This document shows, piece by piece, positions 1 through 15,000 of a DNA stretch of 64,000 bases. Origin of the DNA: Prunus persica (Eukaryota > Streptophyta > Magnoliopsida > Rosales > Rosaceae); the NCBI RefSeq assembly GCF_000346465.2, contig NC_034016.1, positions 8,278,611-8,342,610 on the forward strand, in the 5' to 3' direction. Position numbers and translations under genes: made by a program. Position 1 is the stretch's first letter; each line of letters starts with the position of its first letter. The notes beneath the pieces were generated by a model. It was not told where the DNA came from, searched no databases, and saw only the letters and a list, made by a program, of their open reading frames with translations.

Positions 1-2712
1 ATATTGTGGGTGGAGTCATTTTGTGAGTTTTGAGTGAATCCAAATGGGTAAACAATGCACTAAACCAACCACTCCGTTTCAGAACGAACTTCGTACGAAC
101 CTGAATCGTCCAATTTCATGAACCAATCGATATCAGATTGAGTCCAAAACTTGGGGAACATCAAAATATAGTGGGAGGAGTCACTTGGTGAGTTTTGAGT
201 GAAATCCAATGGCTAAAATTATGCAATACACCAACCACTCCATTTCATAACGAACTTCGTACGAACCATACTTGTCCAATTTCAAAGACCAATCGATATC
301 GGATTGAGTCCAAAACTTGGGGAACATCCTAATACTGTGGGAGGAGTCATTTGGTGGGTTTTGTGAAATCCAATGTCTAGAACTATAGAATACACCAACC
401 ACTCCATTTCAGAACGAACTTCGTACGAACCTGAATTGTACAATTTCATAGACCAATCGGTATCAGATTGAGTCCAAAACTTGGGGAACATCATAATGTT
501 GTGGGAGGAGTCATTTGGTAAGTTTTGAGTAAAATCCAATGGCTAAAATTATGCAATACACCAACCACTACATTTCAAAGCAAACCTCATACGAACCTGA
601 ATTGTCCAATTTCATGGACCAGTGGATATCGGATTGAGTCCGGAACTTGGGGAACATCATAATATTGCGCGAGGAGTCATTTGGGGGGGTCTTGAGTGAA
701 ATCCAATCTCTAGAACTATATAATATACCAACCACTCCATTTCAGAACGAACTTCGTACGAACCTGAAATGTCTGATTTCATGGACCAATCGATATCGAA
801 TTTAATCCCAAACTTGGGGAACAACATCATATTGTGGCAGGAGTCATTTGGTGGGTTTTGATGGAAATCCAATCTCTAGAACTATACAATACACCAACCA
901 CTCTATTTCAGAACGAACTTCGTACGAACCTGAATTGTATAATTTCATAGACCAATCGATATCGGATTGCGTCCAAAACTTGAGGAACCTCATAATGTTG
1001 TGGGAGGAGTCATTTTGTTAGTTTTGAGTGAATTTCAATTGCTAAAACAATGCAATACACCAACCATTCCATTTTAGAACAAACTTCGTACGAACTTGAA
1101 TTGTCCAGTTTCATAGACCAATCAATATCGGATTGAGTCCAAAACTTGGGGAACATCATAATGTTGTGGGAGGAGTCATTTGGCGGGTTTTGAGCGAAAT
1201 CCAATCTCTAGAACTATATAATACACCAACCACTTCATTTCAGAATGAACTTCGTAGGAACCTGAATTGTCCGATTTCCTGCACCAATCTATATAGGATT
1301 GAGTCCAAAACTTGGGGAACATGATAATGTTGTGGGAGGAGTCATTTGGTGAGTTTTGAGCGACATCCAATCTCTAGAACTATATAATACACCAACTACT
1401 ATATTTCATAATGAACTTCGTACCAACCTGAATTGTCCGATTTCATGGACCAATCGATATCGGATTGAGTTCAAAACTTGGGGAACATCATAATATTGTG
1501 GGAGGATTCATTTGGTGGGTTTTGAGTGAAATCCAATCTCTAGAACTATATAATACACCAACCATTCTATTTCAGAACGAACTTCGTACGAACCTGAATT
1601 GTCCAATTTCATGGACAAATCAATATTGGATTGAGTCCAAAACATGGGGAACACCATAATATGGTGGGAGGAGTCATTTCATGTGTTTTTAGTCAGATAG
1701 AGTCCAAAACTTGGGGAACATCATAATATTGTCGGAGGAGTCATTTGCTGGGTTTTGAGTGAAATCCAATCTTTAGAACTATATCATACTCCAACCACTC
1801 CATTTCATAACGAACTTCGTACGAAACTTAATTGTCCAATTTCATGGACCAATCGATACCGGATTGAGTCCAAAACATAAGGAACATAATATTATGGTGG
1901 GATGAGTCATTTGGTGAGTTTTGAGTGAAATCCAGTGGGCAAAACAATGCAATATACCAACCACCGCATTTCAGAACAAACTTCGTGCGAACCTAAATTG
2001 TCCAATTTCATAGACCAATTGATATCGGATTGAGTCCAAAACTTGCGGAACGTCATAATGTTGTAGGAGGAGTCATTTGGTGTGTTTTGAGCGAAATCCA
2101 ATGGCTAAATTTATGAAATACACCAACCACTCCATTTCAGAATGAACTCCGTACGAACATGAATTGAGCCCGAAACTTGGGGAACAGCATAATATGGTGG
2201 GAGGAGTAATTTGGTGAGTTTTGAGTGAATTCGAATTGCTAAAACAAGGCAATACACCAACCATTTCATTTCATAACGAACTTTGTACGAACCTTAATTA
2301 CCTTAATTTTCCAATTTCATGGACCATCGATATCGGATTGCGTCCAAAACCTGGGGAACATCATAATATTGTGGGAGGAGTCATTTGATGAGTTTTGAGT
2401 GAAATCATATCTCTAGAACTATACAATACACCAACCATTCCATATCATAACGAACTTCGTACGAACACGAATTGTACGATTTCATATACCAATCGATATC
2501 AGATTGACTACAAAACATAGGGAACACCATAATATTGTGGGAGGAGTCATTTGGTGGGTTTTGAGTGAAATCCAACCTCTAGAACTATACAATACACCAA
2601 CCATTCCATTTCGGAACGAACTTCGTGCGAACCTAAATTCTCAAATTTCATAGACCAATCAATATCGGATTGAGTCCAAAACTTGGGGAACATCATAATG
2701 TAGTGGGAGGAG

Positions 2713-3965
2713 TCATTTGGTGAGTTTTGAGTGAAATCCAATTGCTAAAACTATGCAATACACCAACCACGACATTTCAGAACGGACTTCGTACGAACCT
2801 GAATTGTCCAATCTCATGGACCAATCGATATCGGAACGAGGCCAAAACTTGGGGAACATCATAATGTTGTGGGAGGCGTCATTTGGTGAGTTTTGAGTGA
2901 AATCCAACGGCTAAAATTATGCAATTACACAACCACTCCATTAGAGAATGAACTTCATACGAACATGAATAGTCCAACTCCGTGGACCAATCGATATCGG
3001 ATTGAGTCCAAAACCTGGGGAACATCATAATATTGTGGGAGGAGTCATTTGGTTGGTTTTGAGTGAAATCCAATCTCTAGAACTATACAATACACCAACC
3101 ACTCCATTTTAGAACGAACTTCGTACGAACTTGAATTGTCCGATTTCATATGCCAATCTATATCGGATTCAATCCAACACTTGGGGAACGTCATAATATT
3201 GTGGGAGGAGTCATTTGGTGAATTTTGAGTGAAATCCAATCCCTTGAACTATACAACACATCAACCACTCCATTTCAGAATGAACTTCGTACGCACCTGA
3301 ATTGTCCAATTTAATGGACCAATCGATATCGGATTGAGTCCAAAACTTGGAGAACATCATAATGTTGTGGGAGGAGTCATTTGGTGAGTTTTGAGTGAAA
3401 TCCAGTCGCTAAAACTATGCAATATACCAACCACTCCATTTCAGAACGGACTTCGTACGAACCTGAATTGTCCAATTTCATGGACCAATCGATATCGGAA
3501 CGAGGCCAAAACTTGGGGAACATGATAATGTTGTGGGAGGCGTCATTTGGTGAGTTTTGGGTGAAATCCAACGGCTAAAATTATGCAATTCCACAACCAC
3601 TCCATTAGAGAACGAACTTCGTATGAACATGAATAGTCTAATTCTGTAGACCAATCGATATCGGACTGAGTCCAAAACCTGGGGAACATCATAATATTGT
3701 GGGAGGAGTCATTTGGTGGGTTTTGAGTGAAATCCAATCCCTAGAACTATACAATACACCAACCACTCCATTTTAGAACGAACTTCGTACGAACTTGAAT
3801 TGTCCAATTTCATGTACCAATCGATATCGGATTACGTCAAAAACTTGGGGAACGTTATAATATTGTGGGAGGAGTCATTTGGTGGATTTTGAGTGAAATC
3901 CAATCTCTTGAACTATACAACACATCAACCACTCCATTTCAGAATGAACCATACGCACCTGAATT
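2713..3965. repeat. Four-monomer higher-order duplication (664-bp period)
   Basis: The block from 2713 recurs from 3377, an offset of 664 bp or four 166-bp monomers. Shared private variants include GGAACGAGGCCAAAAC, GTGGGAGGCGTCATTTGG, AACGGCTAAAATTATGC and CAACACATCAACCAC. The match ends near 3960, where the second copy is shortened. This is a local higher-order repeat. Confidence 0.85.
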
Positions 3966-5461
3966 GTCCAAAACTTGGGAAACACCATAATATATGGTGG
4001 GATGAATCATTTGTTGGCTTTCGAGGGAAATCCAATCTCTAAAACTATACAACACCCCAACCACTCCATTCCGGAACGAACTTCGTACAAACCTGAATTG
4101 TCCAATTTCATGGACTAATCTATATCGGATTGAGTCCAAAATTTGGGGAACATCATAATATGATGGGAGGAGTCATATGGTAGATTTTGAGTGAATCCAC
4201 TCCCTTGCCAACCATTCCATTTCAGAACGAACTTCGTACGAACCTGAATTGCCCAATTACGTGGACCAATCGGAATCGGATAGAGTCGAAAACTTGGGAA
4301 ACATCATAATGTGATGGGTGGAGTCATTTGGTGGGTTTTGAGTGAAATCCAATCCCTAGAGTTATGCAATACACCAATAACTACATTTCGTAACGAACTT
4401 TGTACGACCCTGAATTGTCCAATTTCATGAACAAATCGATATCGAATTGAGTCCAAAACTTAGGGAACAACATAATATGGTGACAGGACTTGTTTGGTGG
4501 GTTTTGAGTGAAATCCAATCTCTCGAACTATGCAATACACCAACCACTCCATTTCATAACGAACTTCGTACAAACCTGAATTGTCCAATTTCATGCACCA
4601 ATCGATATCGGATTGAGTTCAAAACTTGGGGAACATCATAATGTTGTGGGAGGAGTCATTTTGTGAGTTTTTAATGAAATCCAATGGCTGAAACAATGCA
4701 ATGCACCAACCACTCCATTTTAGAACGAACTTCGTACAAACCTGAATTGTCTAATTTAATGGAGCAATCGATATCGAATTGAGTCCAAAACTTGGGGAGC
4801 ATCATAATGTTGTCGGATGAGTCATTTGGTGAGTTTTGAGTGAAATCCAATTGCCAAAACTTTGCAATACACCAACTCCTCCACTTCAGAATGAACTTCG
4901 GACGAACCTGCATTGTCCAATTTCATGGACCAATATATGTCGGATTGAGTCCAAAACTTGGGGAACATCATAATGTTGTGGGAGGAGTCATTTTGTGAGT
5001 TTTGAGTGAAATCAAATGGCTAAAACAATGCAATACACCAACCACTCCATTTCAGAACAAACTTCGTACGAACCTGAATTGTCCAATTTAATGGACCAAA
5101 TGATATTGGATTGTATCTAAAACTTGGGGAGCATCATAATGTTGTCGGAGGAGTCATTTGGTGAGTTTTGAGTGAAATCCAATTGCCAAAACTACGCAAT
5201 ACACCGACCACTCTAATAGAGAACGAACTTCGTACGAACATGAATAGTCCAATTTCTTGGACCAATCAATATCGGATTGAGTTCAAAACTTGGGGAACAA
5301 TATATATGGTGGGAGCAGTCATTTGGGGAGTTTTGAGCAAAATCCAATGGCTAAAACTATGCAATACACCGACCACTTCATTTCAGAACGAACTTCGTAC
5401 GAACATGAATTGTCCAATTTCATAGACCAATCAATATCGGATTGAGTCCAAAACCTCAGGA

Positions 5462-8400
5462 ACATCATAATATAGTGGCAGGAGTCATTTGGTGGGTTTT
5501 CAGTGACATCCAATTTCTAGAACTATGCAATACCCCAATCACCCCATTTGATAACGAACTTCGTACGAACTTGAATTGTCCGATGTCATGGACCAATCGA
5601 TATTGGATTGAGTCCAAAACTTGGGGAACATCATAATATTGTGGAAGGAGTCATTTGTTGGGTTTTGAGGGAAATCCAATCTCTAGAACTATACAATACA
5701 CCAACCACTCCATTTTAGAATGAACTTCGTACGAACCTAAATTGTCCAGTTTCATGGACCAATCGATATCGGATTGAGTCCAAAACTTGGGGAACATCAT
5801 AATACTTGGGAGGAGTCATTTGATGGGTTTTGAGTGAAATCCAATCTCTAGAACTATACAGCACACCAACCACTCCATTTGAGAACGAACTTCGTACGAA
5901 CCTGAATTATCCAATTTCCTGAACCAATCGATATCAGATTTAGTCCAAAACTTGGGGAACATCATAATGTTGTGGGAGGAGTCATTTCGTGGGTTTTAAG
6001 TGAAATCTAATATCTAGAACCATGCAATACACCAACTACTCAATTTCAGAACGAACTTCGTACGAACCTGAATTGTCCTATTTCATGGAACAATCGATAT
6101 AGGATTGAGCCCAAAACTTGGTGAACATCATAATATGGTAGGAGGAGTTTGTACGAACCTGAATTATGGTATATTCCATAATAAGTGTTTTTTTTTTTTT
6201 TTCTGTTTTGAGCGAAATCCAATGGCTTAAACTATGGAATACACCAACGACTCCATTTCTGAACGAACTTGGTACGAACCTGAATTGTCCGATTGCATGG
6301 ACCAATCGATATCGGATTGAGTCCAAAACTTGAGGAGCATCATAATCTTGTGGGATGAGTCATTTGGTGGGTTTTGAGTGAAATCCAATCTCTAGAAATA
6401 TGCAATACACCAACTACTCCATTTCAGAACTAACTTAATACGAACCTGAATTGTCCAGTTTCATGGACCAATCGATATCGGATTGATTCCAAAACTTAGG
6501 TTACATCATAATGTTGAGGGAAGCATCATTTGGTGGGTTTTAAGTGAAATCCAATCTCTAGAACTATGCAATAAACCGATAACTCCATTTCGGAACTAAG
6601 TTCGTACGAACCTGAATTGTTCAATTTCATGGACCAATCGATATCGGATTGAGCCCAAAACACGGGGAACATCATAATGTGGTGGGAGGAGTCATTTTGT
6701 GAGTTCTTAGCGCAATCCAACGGCTTAAACTATGCAATACAACAACCACTCAATTTCAGAACGAATTTCGTACGAACCTGAAGTGTCCGATTTCATGGAC
6801 CAATTGATATCGAATTGAGTCCAAAACTTGGGGAACAACATAATATGGTGGGAGGAGTCATTGGTGGGTTTTGAGTGAAATCAAATCTCTAGAAATATGC
6901 AATACACCAACAACTCCATTTCAGAACTAACTTAGTACGAACCTGAATTCTCCAATTTCATGGACCAATGTATATCGGATTGAGTCCAAACTTGGGGAAC
7001 ATCATAATATTGAGGGAGGAGTCATTTGGTGGGTTTTATGTGAAATCTAGTCTCTAGAACTTTGCAATACACCACCTACTACATTTCAGAACGAACTTCG
7101 TACGAAATAGAATTTTCCAATTTCATGCACCAATCTACATCGGATTGAGTCCAAAACTTGGGGAACATCATAATATGGTGGGAGGAGTCATTTGGTGGGT
7201 TTTGAGTGAAATCTAATCTGAAGAACTATGCAATAAACCAACCACTCCATTTCAGAACGAACTTCGTACGAACCTTACGTGTGTAAATTCGTGGACCAAT
7301 CGATATCTGATTGAGTCCAAAACTTGAGGAACAACAAAATATGTTGGGAGGAGTCATTTGGTGAGTTTTAAGTGAAATCCAATGGCTAAAACATTGCAAT
7401 ACCCAACCCAATCCATTTCATAACGAACTTCGTGCGAATCTGAATTGTCCTATTTCTTGGACCAATCGATATCGGATTGAGTCCAAAACTTGGGGAACAT
7501 CATAATATATTGGGACGAGTCATTGGTGGGTTTTGACTGAAATCCAATATCTAGAACTATGCAATACACCAACCACTACTTTTCCGAAGGAACTTTGTAC
7601 GAACCTGAATTGTCTGATTTCATGGACTAATCGATATCGGATTGAATCCAAAACTTGGGGAACATTATAATATGGTGGGAGGAGTCATTGGTGGGTTTAG
7701 AGTGAAATCCAATCTCTAGAAATATGTAATAATCCAACAACTCCATTTCAGAACTAACTTGGTACAAAACTGAATTGACCAACTTCATGGACCAACGTAT
7801 ATCAGATTGAGTCCAAAACTTGGGGAACATCATACTGTTGAGGGAGGAGTCATTTGGTGTGTTTTATGTGAAATCCAGCCTCTAGAACTTTGCAATACAA
7901 CAACTACTACATTTAAGAAAGAACTTCGTACAAACCTGAATTTTCCAATTTCATGCACCAATCGATATCAGATTGAGTCCAAAACTTGGGAAACATCATA
8001 ATATGGTGGGAGGAGTCATTTGGTGGGTTTTGAGTGAAATCCAATCTCAAGAACTATGCAATAAACCAACCACTCCATTTCAGAACGAACTTCGTACGAA
8101 CCTTAATTGTCCAAATTCATGGACCAATCGATATCGGATTCAGTCCAAAACTTGGGGAACAACAAAATATGGTGGAAGGAGTCATTTGGTGTGTTTTGAG
8201 CGAAATCCAATCTCTAGAACTATGCGATACACCAACCACTCCATTTCAGAAAGAACTTCGTACGAATCTAAATTGTCCGATTTCTTGGATCAATCGATAT
8301 TGGATTGAGTCCAAAACTTAGGGAACAACATAATATTATGGGAGGAGTCATTTGGAAGGTTTTGAGTGAAATGCAATCTTTAGAACAATACAATACACCA

Positions 8401-9000
8401 ACCACTACATTTCAGAACGAACTTCGTACACACCTGAATTGTCCGATTTCATGGACGAATCGATATCGGATTGAGTCCAAAACTTGGGGAACATCATAAT
8501 ATAGTGGCAGGAGTCGTTTGGTGGGTTTTCAGTGACATCCAATCTCTAGAACTATGCAATACCCCAGTCACCCCATTTGATAACGAACTTCGTACGAACT
8601 TGAATTGTCCGATTTCATAGACCAATCGATATTGGATTGAGTCCAAAACTTGGGGAACATCATAATATTGTGGGAGGAGTCATTTGTTGGGTTTTGAAGG
8701 TAATCCAATCTCTAGAACTATATAATACACCAACCACTCCATTTTAGAACGAACTTCGTATGAACCTAAATTATCCAATTTCATGGACCAATCGATATCG
8801 GATTGAGTGCAAAACTTGGGGAACATCATAATACTGTGGGAAGAGTCATTTGATGGGTTTTGAGTGAAATCCAATCTCTAGAACTATACAGTACACCAAC
8901 CACTCCATTTGAGAACGAACTTCGTACGAACCTGAATTGTCCAATTTCCTGAACCAATCGATATCATATTTAGTCCAAAACTTGGGAAACATCATAATGT
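5462..9000. repeat. Segmental duplication inside satellite array I
   Basis: The stretch at about 5462-5990 reappears at about 8490-9010, offset about 3029 bp. Both copies carry the private variants TATAGTGGCAGGAGTC, TTTTCAGTGACATCC and CACCCCATTTGATAACG. Another composite motif (TTTTATGTGAAATCC with ACATTTCAGAACGAAC and ATGTATATCGGATTGAG) recurs near 6960, 7800, 9285 and 10610; the last two are 1324 bp apart, close to eight monomers. Confidence 0.7.
6148..6205. repeat. Short foreign insert with poly-T in the satellite
   Basis: The monomer is interrupted after GGAGGAGT by a partial out-of-phase satellite piece (GTACGAACCTGAATTA), an imperfect palindrome (TATGGTATATTCCATA) and a run of about 15 T. 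The monomer resumes at GTTTTGAGCG. Origin unclear; it is too short to assign to an element family. Confidence 0.5.
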
Positions 9001-12000
9001 TGAGGGAGGAGTCATTTGGTGGGTTTTATGTGAAATCCAGTCTCTAGAACATTGCAATACACCATCTACTACATTTCAGAACGAACTTCGTACGAACCAG
9101 AATTTTCCAATTTCATACACCAACCTACATCGGATTGAGTCCAAACCTTGGAGAACATCATAATATGGTGGGATGAGTCATTGGTGGGTTTTGAGCGAAT
9201 CCAATCTCAAGAAATATGCAATACACCAGCAACTCCATTTCAGAACTAACATAGTACGAACCTGAATTGTCCAATTTCATGGACCAATGTATATCGGATT
9301 GAGTCCAAAACTTGGGGAACATCATAATGTTAAGGGATTAGTCATTTGGTGGGTTTTATGCGAAATCCAGTCTCTAGAACATTGCAACACACCAACTACT
9401 ACATTTGAGAACGAACTTCGTACGAACCTGAATTGTTCAATTTCATGCACCAATCGATATCGGATTGAGTCTAAAACTTGGGGAACATCATAATCCTAAT
9501 GGAGGAGTCATTTGGTGAGTTTTGAGTGAAATCCAATTGCCAAAACTATGCAACACACCAACCACTCCATTAGAGAACGAACTTCGTAAGAACCTGAATT
9601 GTCCGATTCATGGACGAATCGATATCGGATTGAGTCCAAAACTTGGGGAACATCATAATATTATGGGAGGAGTCATTTGGTGGTTTTGAGTGAAATCCAA
9701 TCTCTAGAACCATGCAATACACCAACCACTCAATTTCATAACGAACTTCGTACGAACCTGAATTGTCCTATTTCATGGACCAATCGATATCGGAATGACC
9801 CCAAAATATGGGGAACATCATAATATAGTGGCAGGCGTCATTTGGTGGGTTTTGAGTGAAATCCAATGGCAAAAACCATGCAATGCAACAACCACTCCAT
9901 TTTAGAACGAACTTCATACGAACCTGAATTGTCCGATTTCAGGGACCAATCGATACCGGATTGTGCCCAAAACTTGGGGAACATCATAATATTATGGGAG
10001 GAGTAATTTTGTGAGTTTTGAGTGAAATCCGATGGCAAAAACCATGCAATACACCAACGACTCCATTTCAGAATGAACTTCGTACGAACATGAATTGTCC
10101 GATTTCATGGACCAATCGATATTGGATTGAGTCCAAAACATGGGGAACATCATAATATAGTGGGAGGAGTCATTTGGAGGGTTTTGAGTGCAATCCAACC
10201 TCTAGAACTATGCAATACACCAACCACTCCTTTTCAAAACGAACTTCGTACGAACCTGAATTTTCGATTTCATGGACGAATCGATATCGGATTCAGTCCA
10301 AAACATGGGGAACATCATATTATTATGGGAGGAGTTTTTTGGTGGTTTTTGAATGAAATCCAATCTCTAGAACTATGCAATACACCAACCACTCCATTTC
10401 AGAATGAACTTCGTACGAACTTGAATTGTCCGATTTCATGTACCCATTGATATCGAATGGAGTCCAAAACTTGGGAAACATTGTAATACAGTGGGAGGAG
10501 TCATTGGTGCGTTTTGAGTGAAATGCAATCTCTAGAAATATGATATACACCAACAACTCCATTTCTGAACTAACTTAGGACGAACCTGAATTGTCCAATT
10601 TCATGGACCAATGTATATCGGATTGAGTCCAAAACTTGGGGAACATCATAATGTTGAGGGAGGAGTCATTTGGTGGGTTTTATGTGAAATCCAGTCTCTA
10701 GAACTTTGCAATACACCAACTACTACATTTCAGAACGAACGTCGTACGAACCTGAATTTTCCAATTTCATGCACCAATCGATATCGGATTGAGTCCAAAA
10801 CGTGGGGATCATCATAATATGGTGGGAGGAGTCATTTGGTGGGTTTTGAGTGAAAGCCAATCTCTAGAACTATGCAATAAACCAACCACTCCATTTCATA
10901 ACGAACTTCATACGAACCTGAATTGTCCAATTTCATGGACCAATCGATATCGGATTGAGTCCAAACCTTGGGGAACATCACAATATGGTGGGACGAGTCA
11001 TTTAGTGAGTTTTGAGTGAAATCCAATCTCTAAAACTATACAATATACCAACCACTCCATTTTAGAACGAACTTCGTACGAACCTGAATTGTCCAATTTT
11101 ATGGAGTAATAGATATCGGATTGTGTCCAAAACTTGGGGAACATCATAATATGGTTGGAGGAGTCATATGGTGTGTTTTCAGCAAAATCCAGGGGCTACA
11201 ACAACGCAATACACCAACTACTCCATTTCAGAACAAACTTCGTACGAACTTGAATTGTCCGATTTCATGCACCAATCGGTATCGGATTGAGTCCAAAACG
11301 TGGGGAAGATCATAATATGGTGAGAGGAGTCATTTGGTTGATTTTGAGCAAAATCCAATGGCTAAAACTATGCAATACACCAACCACTCCATTTCATAAC
11401 AAACTTCGTACGAACCTGAAATGTCCGATTTCATGGACCAATCGATATCGGATAGAGTTCAAAACTTGGGGAACAACATAATATGGTGGGATGACTCATG
11501 TGGTGAGTTTTGAATGAAATCCAATGGCTAAAACTTTGCAATACACCAACCACTCCACTTCAAAATGAACTCCATACAAATCTAAATTGTCCGATTTCAT
11601 GGACCAGTCGTTATCGAATTGAGCCCAAAACGCTGGGAATGTCATAATGTTGTCGAATGAGTCATTTTGTGAGTTTTGAGTGAAATCCAATGGCAAAAAC
11701 GGTGCAATACACAAACCCCTATATTTCACAATGAACTTTGTACGAACATGAATTGTCCGATTTCATGGATCAGTCGTTATTGGATTTAGTCCAAAACATC
11801 ATAATGTTGTGGGAGGAGTCATTTTGCCAGTTGTGAGTGAAATCCAATGGCAAAAACAATGCAATACATCAACCACTCCATTTCAGAACGAACTTCGTAC
11901 GAACCTGAATTGTCCGATTTCATGGACCAATCGATATCGGATTGAGTCCAAAACTTGGGGAACATCATAATGTTGTGAGAGGAGTCATTTTGTAAGTTTT

Positions 12001-15000
12001 GAGTGAAATCCAATGGTTAAAACAATGCAATACACCAACCACTCCGTTTCAGAACGAACCTCGTACGAACTTGAATTGTCCGATTTCATAGGCCAATCGA
12101 TATAGGATTGAGTCCAAAACTTGGGGAACATTATAATGTTGTGGGAGGAGTCATTTTGGGAGTTTTGAGTGAATTCCAATGGCTAAAACAATGCAATAAA
12201 CCAACCATTCCATTTCAGAACGAACTTCGTACGAACCTGAATTTTACCAATTTCACGGACCAATCGATATCGGATTAAGTCAAAAACTTGGGGAACATCA
12301 TAATATGGTGGGAGGAGTCATTTAGTGAGTTTTGGGTGAAATCCAATCGATAAAAATATGCAATACACCAACCACTCCATTTCATAATGAGCTTTGTACG
12401 AACCTTAATTGTCCAATTTCACGGATCAATCGATATCGGATTGAGTCCAACACTTGGGGAACTTCATAATATTGCGGGAGGAGTCATTTGGTGGATTTGA
12501 GTGAAATCGAATGTCTAGAACTATACAATACAACAACCACTCCATTTCACAACGAACTTCGTACGAACTTGAATTATCCGATTTCTTGGACCATTTGATA
12601 TTGCATTGAGTCCAAAACTTGGGGAACATCATAATGTTGTGGGAGGAGTAATTTTGCGAGTTCTGAGTGAAATCCAATGGCTAAAACAATGCAATACATC
12701 AACCACTCCGTTTCAGAACAAATTTCGTACGAACCTGAATTGTCCGATTTCATAGACTAATCGATATCGGCTTGAGTCCAAAACTTGGGAAATATCATAA
12801 CATTGTGGGAGGAGTCATTTGGGGGGTTTTGAGTGAAATAAAATCTCTAGAACTATACAATACACCAACCACTCTATTGCAGAACGAATTCATACGAACC
12901 AAAATTGTCCAATTTCATAGGCCAATCGATATCGGATTGAGTCTAAAACTTGGGGAACATTATAATGTTGTGGGAGGAGTCATTTTGGGAGTTTTGAGTG
13001 AATTCCAATGGCTAAAACAATGCAATATACCAACCATTCCATTGCAGAACGAACTTCGTACGAACCTGAATTTTACCGATTTCATGGACCAATCGATGTC
13101 GGATTGAGTCGAAAACTTGGGGAACATCATAATATGGTGGAAGCAGTCATTTGGTGAGTTTTGGGTGAAATTCAATGTATAAAAGTATGCAATACACCAA
13201 CCACTCCATTTCGTAATGAACTTTGTACGAACCTTAATTGTCCAATTTCACGGACCAATCGATATCGGATTGAGTCCAAGACTTGGGGAACTTCATAATA
13301 TTACGGGGGGAGTCATTTGATGGGTTTTGAGTGAAATCGAAGGTCTAGAACTATACAATACAGCAACCACTTCAATTCACAATGAACTTCGTACGAACCT
13401 GAATTGTCCGATTTCATGGACCAATCGATATTGGATTGAGTCCAAAACTTGGGGAACATCATAATATAGTAGGAGGAGTCATTTGGGGGGTTTTGAGTGA
13501 AATCCAACCTCTAGAACTATGTAATACACTAACCACTCCTTTTCAAAACGAACTTCGTACGAACCTGAATTGTTCGATTTCATGGAAGAATCGATATCGG
13601 ATTGAGTCCAAAACATGGGGAACATCATAACGTTGTGAGAGGAGTTATTTTGTAAGTTTTGAATGAAATCCAGTGGCTAAAACAATGCAATACAACAACC
13701 ACTCCATTTCAGAACGAAATTCGTACGAACCTGAATTGTCCAATTTTATGGACCAATCGATATCGGATTAAGTCCAAAACTTGGGGAACATCATAATGTT
13801 GTGGGATGAGTCATTTTGTGAGTTTTGAGTGAAATCCAATCGCTAAAACAATGCAATACACCAACCACTCCACTTCAAAAAAAACTTTGTAGGAACTGAA
13901 TTGTCCGATTTTATGGACCAATCGATATCAGATTGAGTCCAAAACTTGGGGAACATCATAATGTTGTGGGATGAGTCATTTTGCTAGTTTTGAGTGAAAT
14001 CCAGTGGCTAAAACAATGTAATATACCAACCACTCCATTTCAAAACGAACTTCACACGAACCTAAATTGTCCGATTTCATGCACCAATCGATATCAGATT
14101 GAGTCCAAAACTTGGGGAACATCACAATATACTGTGAAATACACCAACCATCCCATTAGAGAACAGACTTTGTACGAACATATATAGTCCAATTTCTTGT
14201 ACAAACCGATATCGAATTGAGCCCAAAACTCGGGGAAAGTCGTAATATGGTGGGAGGAGTCATTTGGTGAGTTTTAAATGAAATCCAATGAACTTCGTAC
14301 GAATCTGAATTGTCCGATTTCATGGACTAATCGATATCAGATTGAGTTCAAAACTTGGGCAACATCATAATATTGTGGGAGGAGTCATTTGGTGGGTTTT
14401 GAGTGAAATCCAATATCTAGACCTATACAATACGCCAACCACTCCATTTCATAACGAACTTCGTACGAACCTGAATTGTCTAATTTGATGGACCAATCGA
14501 TATCGGATTGAGTCTAAAACTTGGGCAACATCAAAATGTTGTGGGAGGAGTTATTTTGTGAGTTTTGAGTGAAATCCAATCTCTAGAACTATACAATACG
14601 CCAACCACTCCATTTCAGAATGAACATCGTACAAACATGAATTGTCCAATTTCATAGACTAATCGATATCGGATTGAGTCCAAAACTTGGGAAACATCAT
14701 AATGTTATGGGAGGAGTCATTTAGTGGGTTTTGAGTGAAATCCAATCTCTAGAACTGGACAAGAAACAAACCACTCCATTTCATAACGTACTTCGTACGA
14801 ACTTTAATTGTCCAATTTCATTGACCAATCGATATCAGATTGGGTCCAAAACTTGAGGAACACCATAATATTGTGGGAGGAGGCATTTGGTGGGTTTTGA
14901 TTGAATTCCAATCTATAGAACTATGAAATAAGACAACCACACCATTAGAGAACGAAGTTCGAACGAAAACGAATAGTCCAATTTCTTGGACCAATCGACA

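Noticed and set aside
6148..6205. A SINE or retroposon at the poly-T insert
   Set aside because: The insert is only about 55 bp, part of it satellite-derived, with no target duplication or tRNA-like head.
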